Shown piece after piece: positions 1-9,480 of a stretch of DNA of 64,000 nucleotides; the first letter of the stretch is position 1, and the number at the start of each line of letters is the position of its first letter. A program made the position numbers and the translations under genes. The notes beneath the pieces were generated by a model. It was given only the letters and a program-made list of their open reading frames with translations. It did no database searches and was not told the DNA's origin. Location of the stretch: assembly GCA_000431135.1 (NCBI GenBank), contig HF987891.1, positions 1 through 64,000 on the forward strand, read 5' to 3'. Source of the DNA: Clostridium sp. CAG:590. GTDB lineage: Bacteria > Bacillota > Clostridia > Lachnospirales > Lachnospiraceae.

Positions 1-5
1 AAATC

Positions 6-39
6 GAATGTTTGTTCTGTACTTTTTTGGTATTATATA
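6..39 (+). promoter_or_regulatory. Putative LexA (SOS) box overlapping the pcrA-uvrB promoter
   Basis: The sequence GAATGTTTGTTC (6-17) matches the Gram-positive LexA/DinR pattern GAAC-N4-GTTC with one mismatch. It overlaps a -35-like TTGTTC (12-17), followed after 16 nt by TATATA (34-39). LexA boxes before uvrB-containing operons are well known in Firmicutes. Damage-inducible control of this operon is therefore likely but is inferred from the motif. The window starts only 5 nt upstream, so further sites cannot be seen. Confidence 0.5.
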
Positions 40-80
40 GTACAATAAATACAAATGAGATTTCGAATCGGAGGATACAC

Positions 81-2189
81 ATGCAACTGCCGGACAAAGT
101 GACGAAGGAACAATTGGATATTATTCATGCAACGGAAGGATATATCCGGGTTGCATCGGTGCCGGGATCCGGTAAGACATTTGTATTGACGTACCGGATG
201 GCATATCTGATCACCGAACTTTATATTGATTCGGCATCCATTGTGGCACTTACCTTTACGAATAAGGCGGCAGCAGAGATGAAGCAGCGGCTGAAGAAGA
301 TTGTGGGAGATAACTGTAATAGTTTTACGGGAACATTTCATGGTTTTTGCAATCATATATTGAAGGAAGAGATTCACCGCATGTCTTTTCCGAAGACATT
401 TACGATCTTAGACAAGAAGGCAGAGATTGATATGATCCGGGAAGTGGCAGAAGAACTTGGCATTTCCATGAAAGATAACACTGCCAGACAGTTGATGGAA
501 TTTGTAGATGCAAGTAAGCAGATGTTAGGATATGTGGAATTGATGATGGGTTCCGGCAAGACTGCTTTGAAGGAGAAGTTAGCAACGGCAACAGATACCA
601 ATGAGAGAGTATTTTACCATTATCTGAAGAGACAATGCGATAATTATGCGTTGGATTTTGAAGATATTATTAACTTTGCGTTATATATATTGAGTCATTA
701 TGAGGATGCGAGACGGACATGGCAGGAACGTTGCCAGTATCTGCTTTGTGATGAGTATCAGGATGTGAATTATAAGCAGAATGAGCTGTTGAAGATATTA
801 AGTGGTCTATATGGGAATTTGTTTGTTGTTGGGGATGATGATCAGAATATCTATACATGGAGAGGATCCGATCCGTCATTTATGATTGGTTTTGATGAAG
901 ATTTTGAGGATGTGCAGGATTATGCATTAACGGAGAATTTCCGGAGTACACCGCAGGTGGTCAAGGCGGCGGGATCGCTGATTAAAGCAAATCAGAACCG
1001 GATTGATAAGGTAATGATCAGCAACCGGGCTGACGGCGGCAAGCCGGTCTATAACTGTCCGAGAACCGAGCGGGAAGAGGCAGAGTGGATCGCGGATGTG
1101 ATTCTACAGGACAGAGAGAGGAATCTTCCGTATCGGGATCATGCAGTATTGGTTCGGGCGGCATCCCAGACGCGCTCACTTGAGGAAGCATTTATTAAGA
1201 AGAAGGTTCCGTATAAGATATTGAGTGGGGCGAAGTTTTATGAGAGTGAGGAGATTCGCACGGTACTTGCCTATCTGCGTCTGGTATATAATCTGAGGGA
1301 TATGGATCTGACATATACGATATCCAGACCAAGAAGAGGATTTGGTAAGAAATCCGTGGAGCAGTTGAAGCAGTATGCCGGGAAGCACGGAATTTCATTG
1401 TTTGAAGCTTTGGGACAATGTATTGAATCCGGAGAGAATAAGAAAGAATCGGTGATCACTTACTATCAGAATGTGAAGGAATTGCATGAGACATATCAGC
1501 AGTATTCCTGTACAGACATTGCCAATCGTTGTTTAGACATGGGACTGCGTGTGTCGCTTGAACAGGATATTGATCAGACCCGGTTAGATAATGTTTCGGA
1601 ACTTGTCAGTATGATACATGCATTAGAAGAACAGAATCAGGAGATACTGCCATTAGAGGATCTGTTAAGTCATTTTGCATTATTTACGGCGCAGGATGAT
1701 GATACAAAGCATGATGTAGTGCGGGTGATGACGATACATACTGCAAAGGGTCTGGAGTTTGATACGGTATTTGTGCCGGGGTTAGTGGATGGACAGTTTC
1801 CAAGTTACCGTCTTAGAAATGAGGACGAACTAGAAGAGGAACGCAGGCTATTGTATGTGGCGATGACCCGTGCCAAGAATATGCTTTACTTAAGTTCCTA
1901 TGAGAATAAGGATACTGGATATAGTGCGAAGCAGTCCGTGTTCTTAGGGGATATGGATGCGACTCAGTTGGAATGCATCAATGGAAGCCGGATTGTATCA
2001 TCCGGTGCCGGTGAACAGATGCTTCCGAAAGTGATGTTTGCAGAGGGTGACCGGGTGGTACACAAGGTATTTGGTGAGGGTACGGTTGTAGCAGTGGATT
2101 GTCCGGCGCAGACCTATGATATACAGTTTGATAAGCTGCGGGGAACGAGACGGATCATGTTCCGGGCGGAGCTGGAAGGGATAGATTAG
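81..2189 (+). CDS. pcrA: UvrD/PcrA-type ATP-dependent DNA helicase
   Basis: Superfamily 1 3'-5' helicase of 702 residues, acting in nucleotide excision repair and replication-fork processing. Visible motifs are Walker A (VPGSGKT, residues ~27-33), TFTNKAA, Walker B DEYQD (~224-228), [12 protein letters not shown] (motif III), ENFRS (motif IV), [11 protein letters not shown] (motif V) and VAMTRAK (motif VI). The last ~50 residues (HKVFGEGTV) resemble the Tudor-like C-terminal domain of PcrA that contacts RNA polymerase. The reading frame is open from position 12, but the ATG at 81 is preceded by GGAGG at 70-74 and is the better start. uvrB follows after 10 nt, so the two form a repair operon. 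Family assignment is secure; whether it is the sole PcrA cannot be told. Confidence 0.93.
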   Translation: MQLPDKVTKEQLDIIHATEGYIRVASVPGSGKTFVLTYRMAYLITELYIDSASIVALTFTNKAAAEMKQRLKKIVGDNCNSFTGTFHGFCNHILKEEIHRMSFPKTFTILDKKAEIDMIREVAEELGISMKDNTARQLMEFVDASKQMLGYVELMMGSGKTALKEKLATATDTNERVFYHYLKRQCDNYALDFEDIINFALYILSHYEDARRTWQERCQYLLCDEYQDVNYKQNELLKILSGLYGNLFVVGDDDQNIYTWRGSDPSFMIGFDEDFEDVQDYALTENFRSTPQVVKAAGSLIKANQNRIDKVMISNRADGGKPVYNCPRTEREEAEWIADVILQDRERNLPYRDHAVLVRAASQTRSLEEAFIKKKVPYKILSGAKFYESEEIRTVLAYLRLVYNLRDMDLTYTISRPRRGFGKKSVEQLKQYAGKHGISLFEALGQCIESGENKKESVITYYQNVKELHETYQQYSCTDIANRCLDMGLRVSLEQDIDQTRLDNVSELVSMIHALEEQNQEILPLEDLLSHFALFTAQDDDTKHDVVRVMTIHTAKGLEFDTVFVPGLVDGQFPSYRLRNEDELEEERRLLYVAMTRAKNMLYLSSYENKDTGYSAKQSVFLGDMDATQLECINGSRIVSSGAGEQMLPKVMFAEGDRVVHKVFGEGTVVAVDCPAQTYDIQFDKLRGTRRIMFRAELEGID

Positions 2190-2199
2190 GAGGAAAAGG

Positions 2200-4197
2200 A
2201 TGGATAAATTTATACTTCATTCGGAATTTGAACCAACCGGAGACCAGCCAAGAGCCATTGAGGAGTTGGTGGATGGATTTAAGAAAGGCAACCAGTTTGA
2301 GACGCTGCTTGGTGTGACCGGTTCCGGTAAGACATTTACCATGGCAAATGTTATTGCACAATTGAATAAACCAACATTGATCATTGCACATAATAAGACG
2401 TTAGCGGCACAGTTATACAGTGAGTTCAAGGAATTCTTTCCGGAAAATGCAGTCGAATATTTTGTATCGTACTACGACTACTACCAGCCGGAGGCATATG
2501 TGCCATCGACGGACACTTATATAGAGAAGGATTCTTCTATCAATGATGAGATTGATAAGCTGCGTCATTCTGCGACAGCAGCATTGATCGAACGCAAGGA
2601 TGTTATTGTCATTTCTTCGGTGTCCTGTATCTATGGTATTGGTTCCCCGGAAGATTATGAGAATATGATGCTGACATTGCGAACCGGGATGTCCTATGAA
2701 TGGGAGCAGTTGATCTCAGATCTGATTGATATTCAGTATGAGCGGAACGAGATGGATTTCAAGCGGGGAACATTTCGCGTGCATGGGGATGTGTTAGAGA
2801 TTCTTCCGGTATCTACGTTTGAGGATGCGATCCGGGTGGAGTTTTTTGGAGATGAGATTGACCGGATGGTGGAATTCGATCCGTTGACAGGAGAGGTCAA
2901 ACGTGGTATTAACTGTGCATTTATCTTTCCTGCATCCCATTATGTAGTGGCGCAGGATAAGATTGAGCGTGCGGTGAAGGAGATCGAGGCGGAATGTGAT
3001 GCTCAGGTTGCGTACTTCAAGGAAAATGATAAGCTGTTAGAGGCACAGCGGATCAGTGAGCGGACACATTTTGACATGGAGATGCTTAAGGAGACCGGAT
3101 TCTGCTCCGGTATTGAGAATTATTCCAGACCGTTGGCAGGCTTGGAGCCGGGCGCAACACCGAATACCTTATTGGAATTTTTCAAGGATGATTTCCTGAT
3201 GATCATTGATGAGTCGCATATTACGGTTCCACAGATCCGGGGTATGTATGCCGGAGACCGTTCGAGAAAGCAGACCTTGGTAGACTTTGGATTCCGGTTG
3301 CCGTCAGCAATGGATAACCGTCCGCTACGGTTTGATGAATTTGAGGACAAATTGGATCAGGTCATGTTTGTATCGGCAACGCCATCCGATTATGAGGCGG
3401 AGCATGAATTGTTGCGGACGGAGCAGTTGATCCGGCCGACCGGATTGTTAGATCCATCCATTGAAGTCAAGCCGGTAGAAGGTCAGGTGGACGATCTGTT
3501 ATCTGAAGTGAACAAAGAAGTAGAGAAAGGCAATAAGGTGTTGGTGACAACCCTGACCAAACGAATGGCGGAAGATCTGACGGATTATCTGAGAGATCAG
3601 GGCGTGAAGGTAAAATATCTGCATTCAGATATTGATACGTTAGAGCGTACCGAGATTGTCAGAGATCTCCGGCTTGGTGTGTTTGACGTGCTGGTAGGTA
3701 TTAATCTGCTGCGTGAGGGCTTGGATATTCCGGAGATCACGCTGGTTGCAATCTTAGATGCCGATAAGGAAGGTTTCCTGCGTTCCGAGACATCATTGGT
3801 ACAGACGATCGGGCGTGCTGCCCGTAACAGTGAGGGTCGTGTCATTATGTATGCAGATACGATCACCGGTTCCATGAAAGCGGCGATTGACGAGACGAAC
3901 CGACGCCGGCAGATACAGGATGCTTATAACAAAGAACATGGCATTACACCGACTACGATCAAGAAGGCGATCCGTGATCTGATCACAACGGGAACGGATG
4001 AGGATATCGATGCACTCAATGCACACCGCAATGAGAAGGATGTAGAATCCATGTCGAAGAAGGAGTTGCAGGCAGAGATTAAGAAGTACACGAAGAAGAT
4101 GGAGACGGCTGCGGCAGAGCTTAATTTTGAGATGGCTGCGGAATATCGTGATCATCTGAAAGAATTGAAGGTCGCATTGAGAGATTATGATTTGTAA
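2200..4197 (+). CDS. uvrB: Excinuclease ABC subunit B (UvrB)
   Basis: Damage-recognition helicase of nucleotide excision repair. It loads with UvrA, verifies the lesion and recruits UvrC. The 665-residue protein has the normal length. It shows Walker A GVTGSGKT (38-45), the tyrosine-rich beta-hairpin [10 protein letters not shown] (~90-100) that inserts between DNA strands, the DESH box, the [12 protein letters not shown] and QTIGRAARN helicase motifs, and a C-terminal UVR coiled coil (~625-660) for UvrC contact. The start ATG has AGGAGG 8-10 nt upstream. Coupling to pcrA and the upstream LexA-like box point to SOS control. uvrA is not next door, unlike in many Firmicutes. Tandem stop codons (TAA TAA) end the gene. 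Confidence 0.97.
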   Translation: MDKFILHSEFEPTGDQPRAIEELVDGFKKGNQFETLLGVTGSGKTFTMANVIAQLNKPTLIIAHNKTLAAQLYSEFKEFFPENAVEYFVSYYDYYQPEAYVPSTDTYIEKDSSINDEIDKLRHSATAALIERKDVIVISSVSCIYGIGSPEDYENMMLTLRTGMSYEWEQLISDLIDIQYERNEMDFKRGTFRVHGDVLEILPVSTFEDAIRVEFFGDEIDRMVEFDPLTGEVKRGINCAFIFPASHYVVAQDKIERAVKEIEAECDAQVAYFKENDKLLEAQRISERTHFDMEMLKETGFCSGIENYSRPLAGLEPGATPNTLLEFFKDDFLMIIDESHITVPQIRGMYAGDRSRKQTLVDFGFRLPSAMDNRPLRFDEFEDKLDQVMFVSATPSDYEAEHELLRTEQLIRPTGLLDPSIEVKPVEGQVDDLLSEVNKEVEKGNKVLVTTLTKRMAEDLTDYLRDQGVKVKYLHSDIDTLERTEIVRDLRLGVFDVLVGINLLREGLDIPEITLVAILDADKEGFLRSETSLVQTIGRAARNSEGRVIMYADTITGSMKAAIDETNRRRQIQDAYNKEHGITPTTIKKAIRDLITTGTDEDIDALNAHRNEKDVESMSKKELQAEIKKYTKKMETAAAELNFEMAAEYRDHLKELKVALRDYDL

Positions 4198-4294
4198 TAA
4201 GGTGTGTGGAATGATATACTAATCAGGTATGCGGTTCCACATTGTTCAAACAAAAGAGGATACGCATAACAGAATTGAGATAAGGTGGGAAAAG

Positions 4295-6169
4295 ATGCAT
4301 AAAGAATTTTTGATGGGAAATGAAGCGATTGCGCTTGGAGCAATGGCAGCGGGAGTGAATGTCGTGTCCGGATATCCGGGTACACCGTCCACAGAGGTGT
4401 TAGAAGCGATTGCCAAACGGAATGATGGCAATACATACGTTGAGTGGTCAGTAAATGAAAAAGCAGGTTTAGAGGTAGCGGCTGCGGCATCTTATAGTGG
4501 TGCGAGAAGTATTGTCACGATGAAGCAGGTTGGATTGAATGTAGCCAGTGATCCGTTAATGAGTCTTGCATATGTTGGAATCAAGGGTGGAATGGTTGTA
4601 ATGGTAGCGGATGATCCGGGTCCGATCTCTTCCCAGACAGAGCAGGATACCAGAACATTTGGACAATTTGCCAAATTGCCGGTATTTGATCCGTCTTCTG
4701 CCGCAGAAGCATATGAGATGATCCAGACGGCATTTGATGTGTCGGAACAACATGGAACACCGGTTATTTTCCGGTCAACCACAAGAGTGTGTCATGCATA
4801 TGCATCGTTAGATATCAAAGATAAAGAGGAATATTATAGCAATGCTATCGAAGGATTTCAGAAGGATTCGAACCGCTGGGTAATCTTTCCGAGATTATCT
4901 TTCCGAAGACATGGGGAGATTGAAAAGGCATTGCCGGTGATCGCAGAAGAACTTGGCAGATTGCCTTATAACAAGATAGAAGGCAGCACGAAGGCGACTA
5001 TCGGAATTGCATGTGGCGGAATCAGTTACGCATATGTAAAAGAGGCAATCGGGATACTAACAGAAGAGACGGGACATGATCTGCTAGGAGAAAATGCAGA
5101 CGGTACATATCCTGCGATCCGGTTGTTTAAGGTGGGCACACCGCATCCGTTCCCGGAAGATTCTGCACTTGAATTTATGGATGGCTTGCAGGAGATCCTG
5201 GTGTTAGAGGAATTAGATCCGTATATCGAGCGTATGTTCATGCAGATCGTGGGCAAATATCAAAAAACGGTTCGTATCAACGGAAAGATGAATGGAAAAG
5301 TGCGTGTCGCAGGTGAGAATACGGTGGAATCTGTAAAAGCGGATCTTGCAGCATTTTTGGATATGGATTTACAGGCAGAGCAGACTGGGGCAGCTGATTC
5401 TGAGGCGGCACCGGAACTTCCGATCCGGCCGCCGGTGTTATGTGCCGGATGTCCGCATCGTGCATCATTTTATGCGGTAAAACGTGCGATGGCAGGAAGA
5501 AAAGCCGTATTTTGCGGAGATATTGGCTGCTACACACTCGGAAATGCCATGCCGTTAGATATGGTGGATACCTGTCTTTGTATGGGTGCCGGAATTACAA
5601 TGGCACAGGGATTCGGTGTGGTAGAAAAGGATACAACCTGTTTTGCATTTGTGGGTGACTCTACATTTTTTGCCTCCGGCATGACGGGCGTTGTAAATGC
5701 TGTATATAACCAGCATGATATGGTACTTGTGGTGTTGGATAATTCCACAACCGCCATGACCGGACATCAGCCGCATCCGGGTACCGGAAAGACCATGATG
5801 GGAGACATTGTGAATAAAGTAAGCATTGTGAAGATTTTGGAGGCAATGGGACTTACTGAGGTTCGGACAGTGAATCCATTGGATCTTGAAGATGCCATTG
5901 CGGCAGTAAAAGAAGTTGCCGATAAGCCGGGTGTGAAGGCGATCATTTTCAAATCCCCATGTATTGCAGTATCCAAACCGGAATCGCAATGCAGCATCCA
6001 TAAGGAAACATGCATTAACTGTAAGAAGTGTATCCGTGAACTTGGTTGTCCGGCAATTACTGTAGAGGATGGCAAAGTGGTTATTGAGCCGTCTCTTTGC
6101 TTTGGCTGCGGAATCTGTAAGAGCGTTTGCCCGGTACATGCGATCGAAGGAGGTAGAGAACATGAGTAA
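4295..6169 (+). CDS. iorA: Indolepyruvate:ferredoxin oxidoreductase, alpha subunit
   Basis: Oxidatively decarboxylates aryl-pyruvates (from Trp, Phe, Tyr) to aryl-acetyl-CoA, reducing ferredoxin. The 624-residue protein starts with the pyruvate-oxidoreductase alpha fold (GYPGTPSTEVLEA near residue 28). It continues with a thiamine-pyrophosphate domain (CAGCPHRASF ~385, GDIGCYTLG, GDSTFFASG) and ends in a 2[4Fe-4S] ferredoxin domain (CINCKKC and CFGCGIC clusters in the last ~60 residues). Length and order fit IorA. The frame is open from 4229, but the ATG at 4295 has AAGGTGGG upstream and matches the family N-terminus. The stop overlaps the iorB start by 8 nt, implying translational coupling. 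It signals amino-acid fermentation in an anaerobe. Confidence 0.95.
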   Translation: MHKEFLMGNEAIALGAMAAGVNVVSGYPGTPSTEVLEAIAKRNDGNTYVEWSVNEKAGLEVAAAASYSGARSIVTMKQVGLNVASDPLMSLAYVGIKGGMVVMVADDPGPISSQTEQDTRTFGQFAKLPVFDPSSAAEAYEMIQTAFDVSEQHGTPVIFRSTTRVCHAYASLDIKDKEEYYSNAIEGFQKDSNRWVIFPRLSFRRHGEIEKALPVIAEELGRLPYNKIEGSTKATIGIACGGISYAYVKEAIGILTEETGHDLLGENADGTYPAIRLFKVGTPHPFPEDSALEFMDGLQEILVLEELDPYIERMFMQIVGKYQKTVRINGKMNGKVRVAGENTVESVKADLAAFLDMDLQAEQTGAADSEAAPELPIRPPVLCAGCPHRASFYAVKRAMAGRKAVFCGDIGCYTLGNAMPLDMVDTCLCMGAGITMAQGFGVVEKDTTCFAFVGDSTFFASGMTGVVNAVYNQHDMVLVVLDNSTTAMTGHQPHPGTGKTMMGDIVNKVSIVKILEAMGLTEVRTVNPLDLEDAIAAVKEVADKPGVKAIIFKSPCIAVSKPESQCSIHKETCINCKKCIRELGCPAITVEDGKVVIEPSLCFGCGICKSVCPVHAIEGGREHE

Positions 6170-6746
6170 GAGCGTAATTTTATGTGGTGTCGGAGGACAG
6201 GGAACGGTTCTTGCTTCCAAGCTGATCTCCTATGCGGCAATGGCCAAAGGGGAAGAAGTCAAATCAGCCGAGACGATCGGAATGGCACAGCGTGGAGGAA
6301 GTGTAACCAGTCATATCCGGATCGGCGAGGAGGCATTTTCGCCATTAATCCCGAAGGGAAAGGCTGATGTGATGATTGCATTTGAACCAGCAGAAGCGGT
6401 TCGTAATCTGGATTATCTGAAACCGGATGGTGTAGTTGTTGTTTCGCAAAAGGCAGTCAAACCGGTGACCGCTTCGTTGTCCGCAAAGGTATATGAAGGA
6501 CAGGAAATGTTAGACTATCTGGGCAAACATGTTTCACGGCTGGTGATCGTAGACGGTCAGCAGGTAATGGAGGAGCTTGGTTCGGCAAAAGTTCTGAATG
6601 TGGTTTTACTTGGAGCGGCGATTGCCTGTAATGAGATAGATATTACGGTCGACGAGATAAAGGCCGCAATACGGGAAAAAGTACCGGAACGATTCTATGA
6701 ATTGAATTTGCGTGCCTTAGAAGCCGGATGCCGGCTGGCAAAATGA
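6162..6746 (+). CDS. iorB: Indolepyruvate:ferredoxin oxidoreductase, beta subunit
   Basis: Gamma-type pyruvate-oxidoreductase domain protein of 194 residues, the partner of IorA. The hallmark glycine-rich N-terminus (ILCGVGGQGTVLASKLI) and the AETIGMAQRGGSV segment are present. The start ATG at 6162 lies inside the 3' end of iorA, with AAGGAGG just upstream (6148-6154). The frame is open further upstream (from 6069), but that part is a shadow of iorA. Together the pair forms the cytoplasmic IOR complex. No terminator is obvious in the 100 nt that follow. Confidence 0.94.
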   Translation: MSKSVILCGVGGQGTVLASKLISYAAMAKGEEVKSAETIGMAQRGGSVTSHIRIGEEAFSPLIPKGKADVMIAFEPAEAVRNLDYLKPDGVVVVSQKAVKPVTASLSAKVYEGQEMLDYLGKHVSRLVIVDGQQVMEELGSAKVLNVVLLGAAIACNEIDITVDEIKAAIREKVPERFYELNLRALEAGCRLAK

Positions 6747-6754
6747 TTTATAGA

Positions 6755-6784
6755 TTGACAGGTTCTTTGTGATAGGGTTAGAAT
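6755..6784 (+). promoter_or_regulatory. Sigma-A-like promoter upstream of the COG2426-type gene
   Basis: TTGACA (6755-6760) is followed after 18 nt by TAGAAT (6779-6784), about 60 nt upstream of the gene starting at 6847. The perfect -35 box makes an independent promoter for the next one or two genes plausible. Confidence 0.5.
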
Positions 6785-6846
6785 AAATAGATGCGTTCCT
6801 ACATAGAATAGTCTGGATACGCATAAGTGATCATAAGGAGAAAAGT

Positions 6847-7326
6847 ATGCTGACCAATTATATTATTATTTTTTTAATTTCAATGGTGCCTTTGATTGAA
6901 TTGCGGGGAGCAATTCCATATGCAGTAGGATTTCATCTTCCGATGGTACAGTCTTATATTATCTGTATTCTCGGTAATATGGTTCCGATGCCGTTTATCT
7001 TTTTATTTGCCAGAAGGATATTAGAGTGGGGAAAAGACAAAAAATATATCGGTAAATTCTTCACATTTTGTCTGGAAAAGGGGCATAAAGGCGGTGAGGC
7101 ATTAAAACAGAAGGCAGGGCGAGGATTGTTCTGGGCATTATTGCTTTTTGTGGGAATTCCACTTCCGGGCACCGGTGCATGGACCGGTACTTTGGCGGCC
7201 AGCATTTTAGATATGGATTTTAAGACCAGTATGGCGGCAGTATTAGGAGGTGTCATACTTGCAGGTGTGATCATGGGATTAGTTAGTTCCGGATTGTTTG
7301 GCGGATTGGGTGCGTTGCTTGGTTAA
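6847..7326 (+). CDS. Small multidrug-export family (COG2426-type) integral membrane protein
   Basis: A 159-residue hydrophobic protein with about four membrane segments. The N-terminal ISMVPLIELRGAIPYAVG block and the central GIPLPGTGAWTG block are typical of the COG2426 / 'Sm_multidrug_ex' family. That family's transport role is annotated but poorly tested. The polar stretch in the middle (KDKKYIGKFFTFCLEKGHKGGE) is probably a cytoplasmic loop. A GGAG-type ribosome site precedes the ATG. The corA-like gene follows after 60 nt, so the two may be co-transcribed. Substrate is unknown. Confidence 0.8.
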   Translation: MLTNYIIIFLISMVPLIELRGAIPYAVGFHLPMVQSYIICILGNMVPMPFIFLFARRILEWGKDKKYIGKFFTFCLEKGHKGGEALKQKAGRGLFWALLLFVGIPLPGTGAWTGTLAASILDMDFKTSMAAVLGGVILAGVIMGLVSSGLFGGLGALLG

Positions 7327-7386
7327 ATGCAGGAGATAATACATCACAGGGAATGGTGATAATATACAAGAAATGGAGGCATGGAC

Positions 7387-8328
7387 ATGATTAAGATATA
7401 TCGGACAGACAATAGAGTAATAGGAGAAGAGCATGCCTTTGAACCCGGTTCATGGATTCAGCTTACGGATCCAAGCTCGGATGAGATTGAATTGATCTCT
7501 AAGAAGTTTGATATTGACATTGCCGATGTGCGTGCCGCTATGGATGCGGATGAGAGTTCGCGTGTGGAACTGGAAGATGATTATACACTGATCCTGATCG
7601 ATATTCCGATCATTGAGATCCGTAATGACCAGAAAGCATATACAGCGATTCCGTTAGGTATTTTATTGTTAGATGAATATCTGATTACGATCTGTGCGGA
7701 GGAGACACCGGTACTGCAGTATTTTATCAATTCCACCGTGCGCGAATTTAGCACAAAGAAACAGATGCGTTTTGTATATCAGATCCTATACCGGAGTTGT
7801 ATGGTTTATCAGTTGTATCTGCGTACGATTGATAAGATGCGCACGGAAATTGAGGAACGTGCACAGGAAGATGTGAAAGAGGAAGATCTGATTATGCTTC
7901 ATGAGCTGGAGTCGAATCTGGTATATTTTGCCACATCTCTTAGAGCCAATGGCGCAGTGATCGATCGGTTGTCCCGTTATAGCCGGGTACGGCAGTTCCC
8001 GGAGGATAAAGATCTCTTAGATGACGTGCGAGTGGAGAATGGACAGGCGATTGAGATGACCGTGATCTATCGTGATATTATACATGGTACTAGAGAATTG
8101 CTTTCAAACATGATCGATATTCGATTGAATAACGTCATGAAATATCTTGCGGCGATAACGATCGTGATGGCGATTCCGAATATTATTTCCGGTTTCTATG
8201 GTATGAATGTGGCGGCAAACTGGGTTCCGCTTCAATCAACGCCGTTCGGATTTGGAATCATTTGCGTGGCAACGTTTGTGGTGTGTATTTTTGTTCTCAA
8301 GGTTCTTAAGAAAAAGAAGATGCTTTGA
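7387..8328 (+). CDS. CorA family divalent-cation (Mg2+) transporter
   Basis: Membrane channel of 313 residues. It has a long acidic and helical cytoplasmic N-terminal funnel and two C-terminal transmembrane helices, the first ending in the signature YGMN (~residue 275). The protein ends in a lysine-rich tail (KVLKKKKML), as usual for CorA. Two in-frame ATGs exist, at 7381 and 7387. GGAGG at 7375-7379 leaves only 1 nt before the first and 7 nt before the second, so 7387 is chosen. A bidirectional hairpin at 8361-8419 separates it from the convergent cyclophilin gene. Selectivity (Mg, Co, Ni) cannot be read from sequence. Confidence 0.9.
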   Translation: MIKIYRTDNRVIGEEHAFEPGSWIQLTDPSSDEIELISKKFDIDIADVRAAMDADESSRVELEDDYTLILIDIPIIEIRNDQKAYTAIPLGILLLDEYLITICAEETPVLQYFINSTVREFSTKKQMRFVYQILYRSCMVYQLYLRTIDKMRTEIEERAQEDVKEEDLIMLHELESNLVYFATSLRANGAVIDRLSRYSRVRQFPEDKDLLDDVRVENGQAIEMTVIYRDIIHGTRELLSNMIDIRLNNVMKYLAAITIVMAIPNIISGFYGMNVAANWVPLQSTPFGFGIICVATFVVCIFVLKVLKKKKML

Positions 8329-8360
8329 TCATTGCATGAAACCAATATTTCACTAGATAG

Positions 8361-8419
8361 AAAAAGATGGCATATACAGAGATGATGTATAATCAATATT
8401 CTGCATATGCCATCTTTTT
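8361..8419. terminator. Bidirectional terminator between corA-like and cyclophilin genes
   Basis: AAAAAGATGGCATAT (8361-8375) is the exact inverse of ATATGCCATCTTTTT (8405-8419), giving a 15-bp stem with A/T tracts on both sides. It can stop transcripts from either of the convergent genes. Confidence 0.85.
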
Positions 8420-8456
8420 GTATTAATACGGTCTGTATTGTTGTGTACAATCCGGA

Positions 8457-8978
8457 TTATTGTACTTTGACCGGTTCCGGATATTCCTCTCCGAATGTCT
8501 CTACTGTGATTGACTTGATCTTCTGTTCCTGAAGCGGTTTGTCATAATAATCAGTCTCTACACAGGCAATCTTGTCAACAATATCCAGGCCTTCTGTCAC
8601 TTTTCCGAATGCAGCGTACTGTCCATCTAAATGAGGAGAAGTCTTGTGCATAATAAAGATCTGGGAACCTGCAGAATCCGGCATCATGGAACGAGCCATG
8701 GAAAGTACGCCGGGTGTGTGTTTTAAATTATTCTCGAATCCGTTCATAGCAAATTCGCCTTTGATGCTGTATCCGGGACCGCCCATTCCGGTTCCGTCCG
8801 GACAACCGCCCTGAATCATGAATCCTTTGATGACGCGGTGGAAGATTAATCCATCATAAAATCCCTTTTGAACTAAAGAAATGAAGTTGTTTACTGTGTT
8901 TGGTGCGATATCCGGATAAAGTTCTGCCTTCATTACATCGCCATTTTCCATAGTAATTGTTACAATTGGATTTGCCAT
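8457..8978 (-). CDS. Cyclophilin-type peptidyl-prolyl cis-trans isomerase
   Basis: Protein-folding catalyst of 173 residues, cytoplasmic since it has no signal peptide. The cyclophilin core is clear: FHRVIKGFMIQGGCPDGTGMGGPGYSI, with the catalytic Arg in FHRV, then SMARSMMPDSAGSQIFI and DGQYAAFGKVTEG. A GAAAGGA ribosome site lies upstream on the minus strand (8988-8995). It is monocistronic, between a terminator on its 3' side and the long regulatory intergenic region on its 5' side. The C-terminal tail (ITVETFGEEYPEPVKVQ) is typical of clostridial PpiB. Confidence 0.93.
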   Translation of the reverse strand: MANPIVTITMENGDVMKAELYPDIAPNTVNNFISLVQKGFYDGLIFHRVIKGFMIQGGCPDGTGMGGPGYSIKGEFAMNGFENNLKHTPGVLSMARSMMPDSAGSQIFIMHKTSPHLDGQYAAFGKVTEGLDIVDKIACVETDYYDKPLQEQKIKSITVETFGEEYPEPVKVQ

Positions 8979-9064
8979 AATTATATGTCCTTTCTCTGAT
9001 AAAAGTATATACGGATTTTAACATTTTCACAGGCACATTACAAGTAGAGGAATTATGAACAGGA

Positions 9065-9203
9065 TGGTCATAATTATGACCAAAAATTCATAAATGGGTA
9101 TCGTGTAGCCATAATTGTACATAAAATATACATAAATGTATCTGGAATATTCATAAATGGCACTGTTTTGTTTATTGAAATTCATAATTTTAAACTATAA
9201 AAT
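9065..9203 (+). promoter_or_regulatory. Helically phased CATAAATG operator array with promoter (array A)
   Basis: A perfect 18-nt palindrome TGGTCATAATTATGACCA (9065-9082) is followed by CATAA-type motifs whose first base falls at 9089, 9110, 9120, 9131, 9152 and 9183. Counting from the palindrome's CATA at 9069, the steps are 20, 21, 10, 11, 21 and 31 nt, all close to whole helical turns. The last copy sits inside a TTGAAA (9175-9180) / 17 nt / TAAAAT (9198-9203) promoter. A second array with the same architecture lies at 49124-49248. A cooperative DNA-binding protein reading one face of the helix is the natural inference. Its identity is unknown. Confidence 0.6.
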
Positions 9204-9331
9204 GAGATATATCAACCGGATAACAAACATTATGATGAAGATTTACAAGTAAAAATAAGAAAGGAATGATAAAATGCCTTAAAACGACTGGGGAAGAAGC
9301 AGTAAATTCGTGTTTTTGCATAATAAATTAC

Positions 9332-9360
9332 TTGCTTATCCTTTGGGAATCATCTATAAT
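9332..9360 (+). promoter_or_regulatory. Sigma-A promoter of the FHA/kinase cassette
   Basis: TTGCTT (9332-9337), a 17-nt spacer and a perfect TATAAT (9355-9360) lie 120 nt upstream of the FHA gene. It is downstream of array A, so the cassette may have two promoters, one array-controlled and one not. Confidence 0.6.
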
Positions 9361-9480
9361 AAGCTTAATTATGTATAATAAGAGACAAGTGGACGAGCAA
9401 GGGTTCATTTGGGTTTAGGATAAGGTGAACTAAGAAGGATATTCCGGAATTAGTATTATATTTTGGAAGGGGAATTTGTT

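Noticed and set aside
3793..4155. Minus-strand open frame opposite uvrB
   Set aside because: Antisense shadow of conserved uvrB coding sequence; Cys/Arg-rich product without motifs.
5555..6240. Minus-strand open frames opposite iorA/iorB
   Set aside because: Shadow frames of strongly conserved iorA and iorB, with no recognisable domain.
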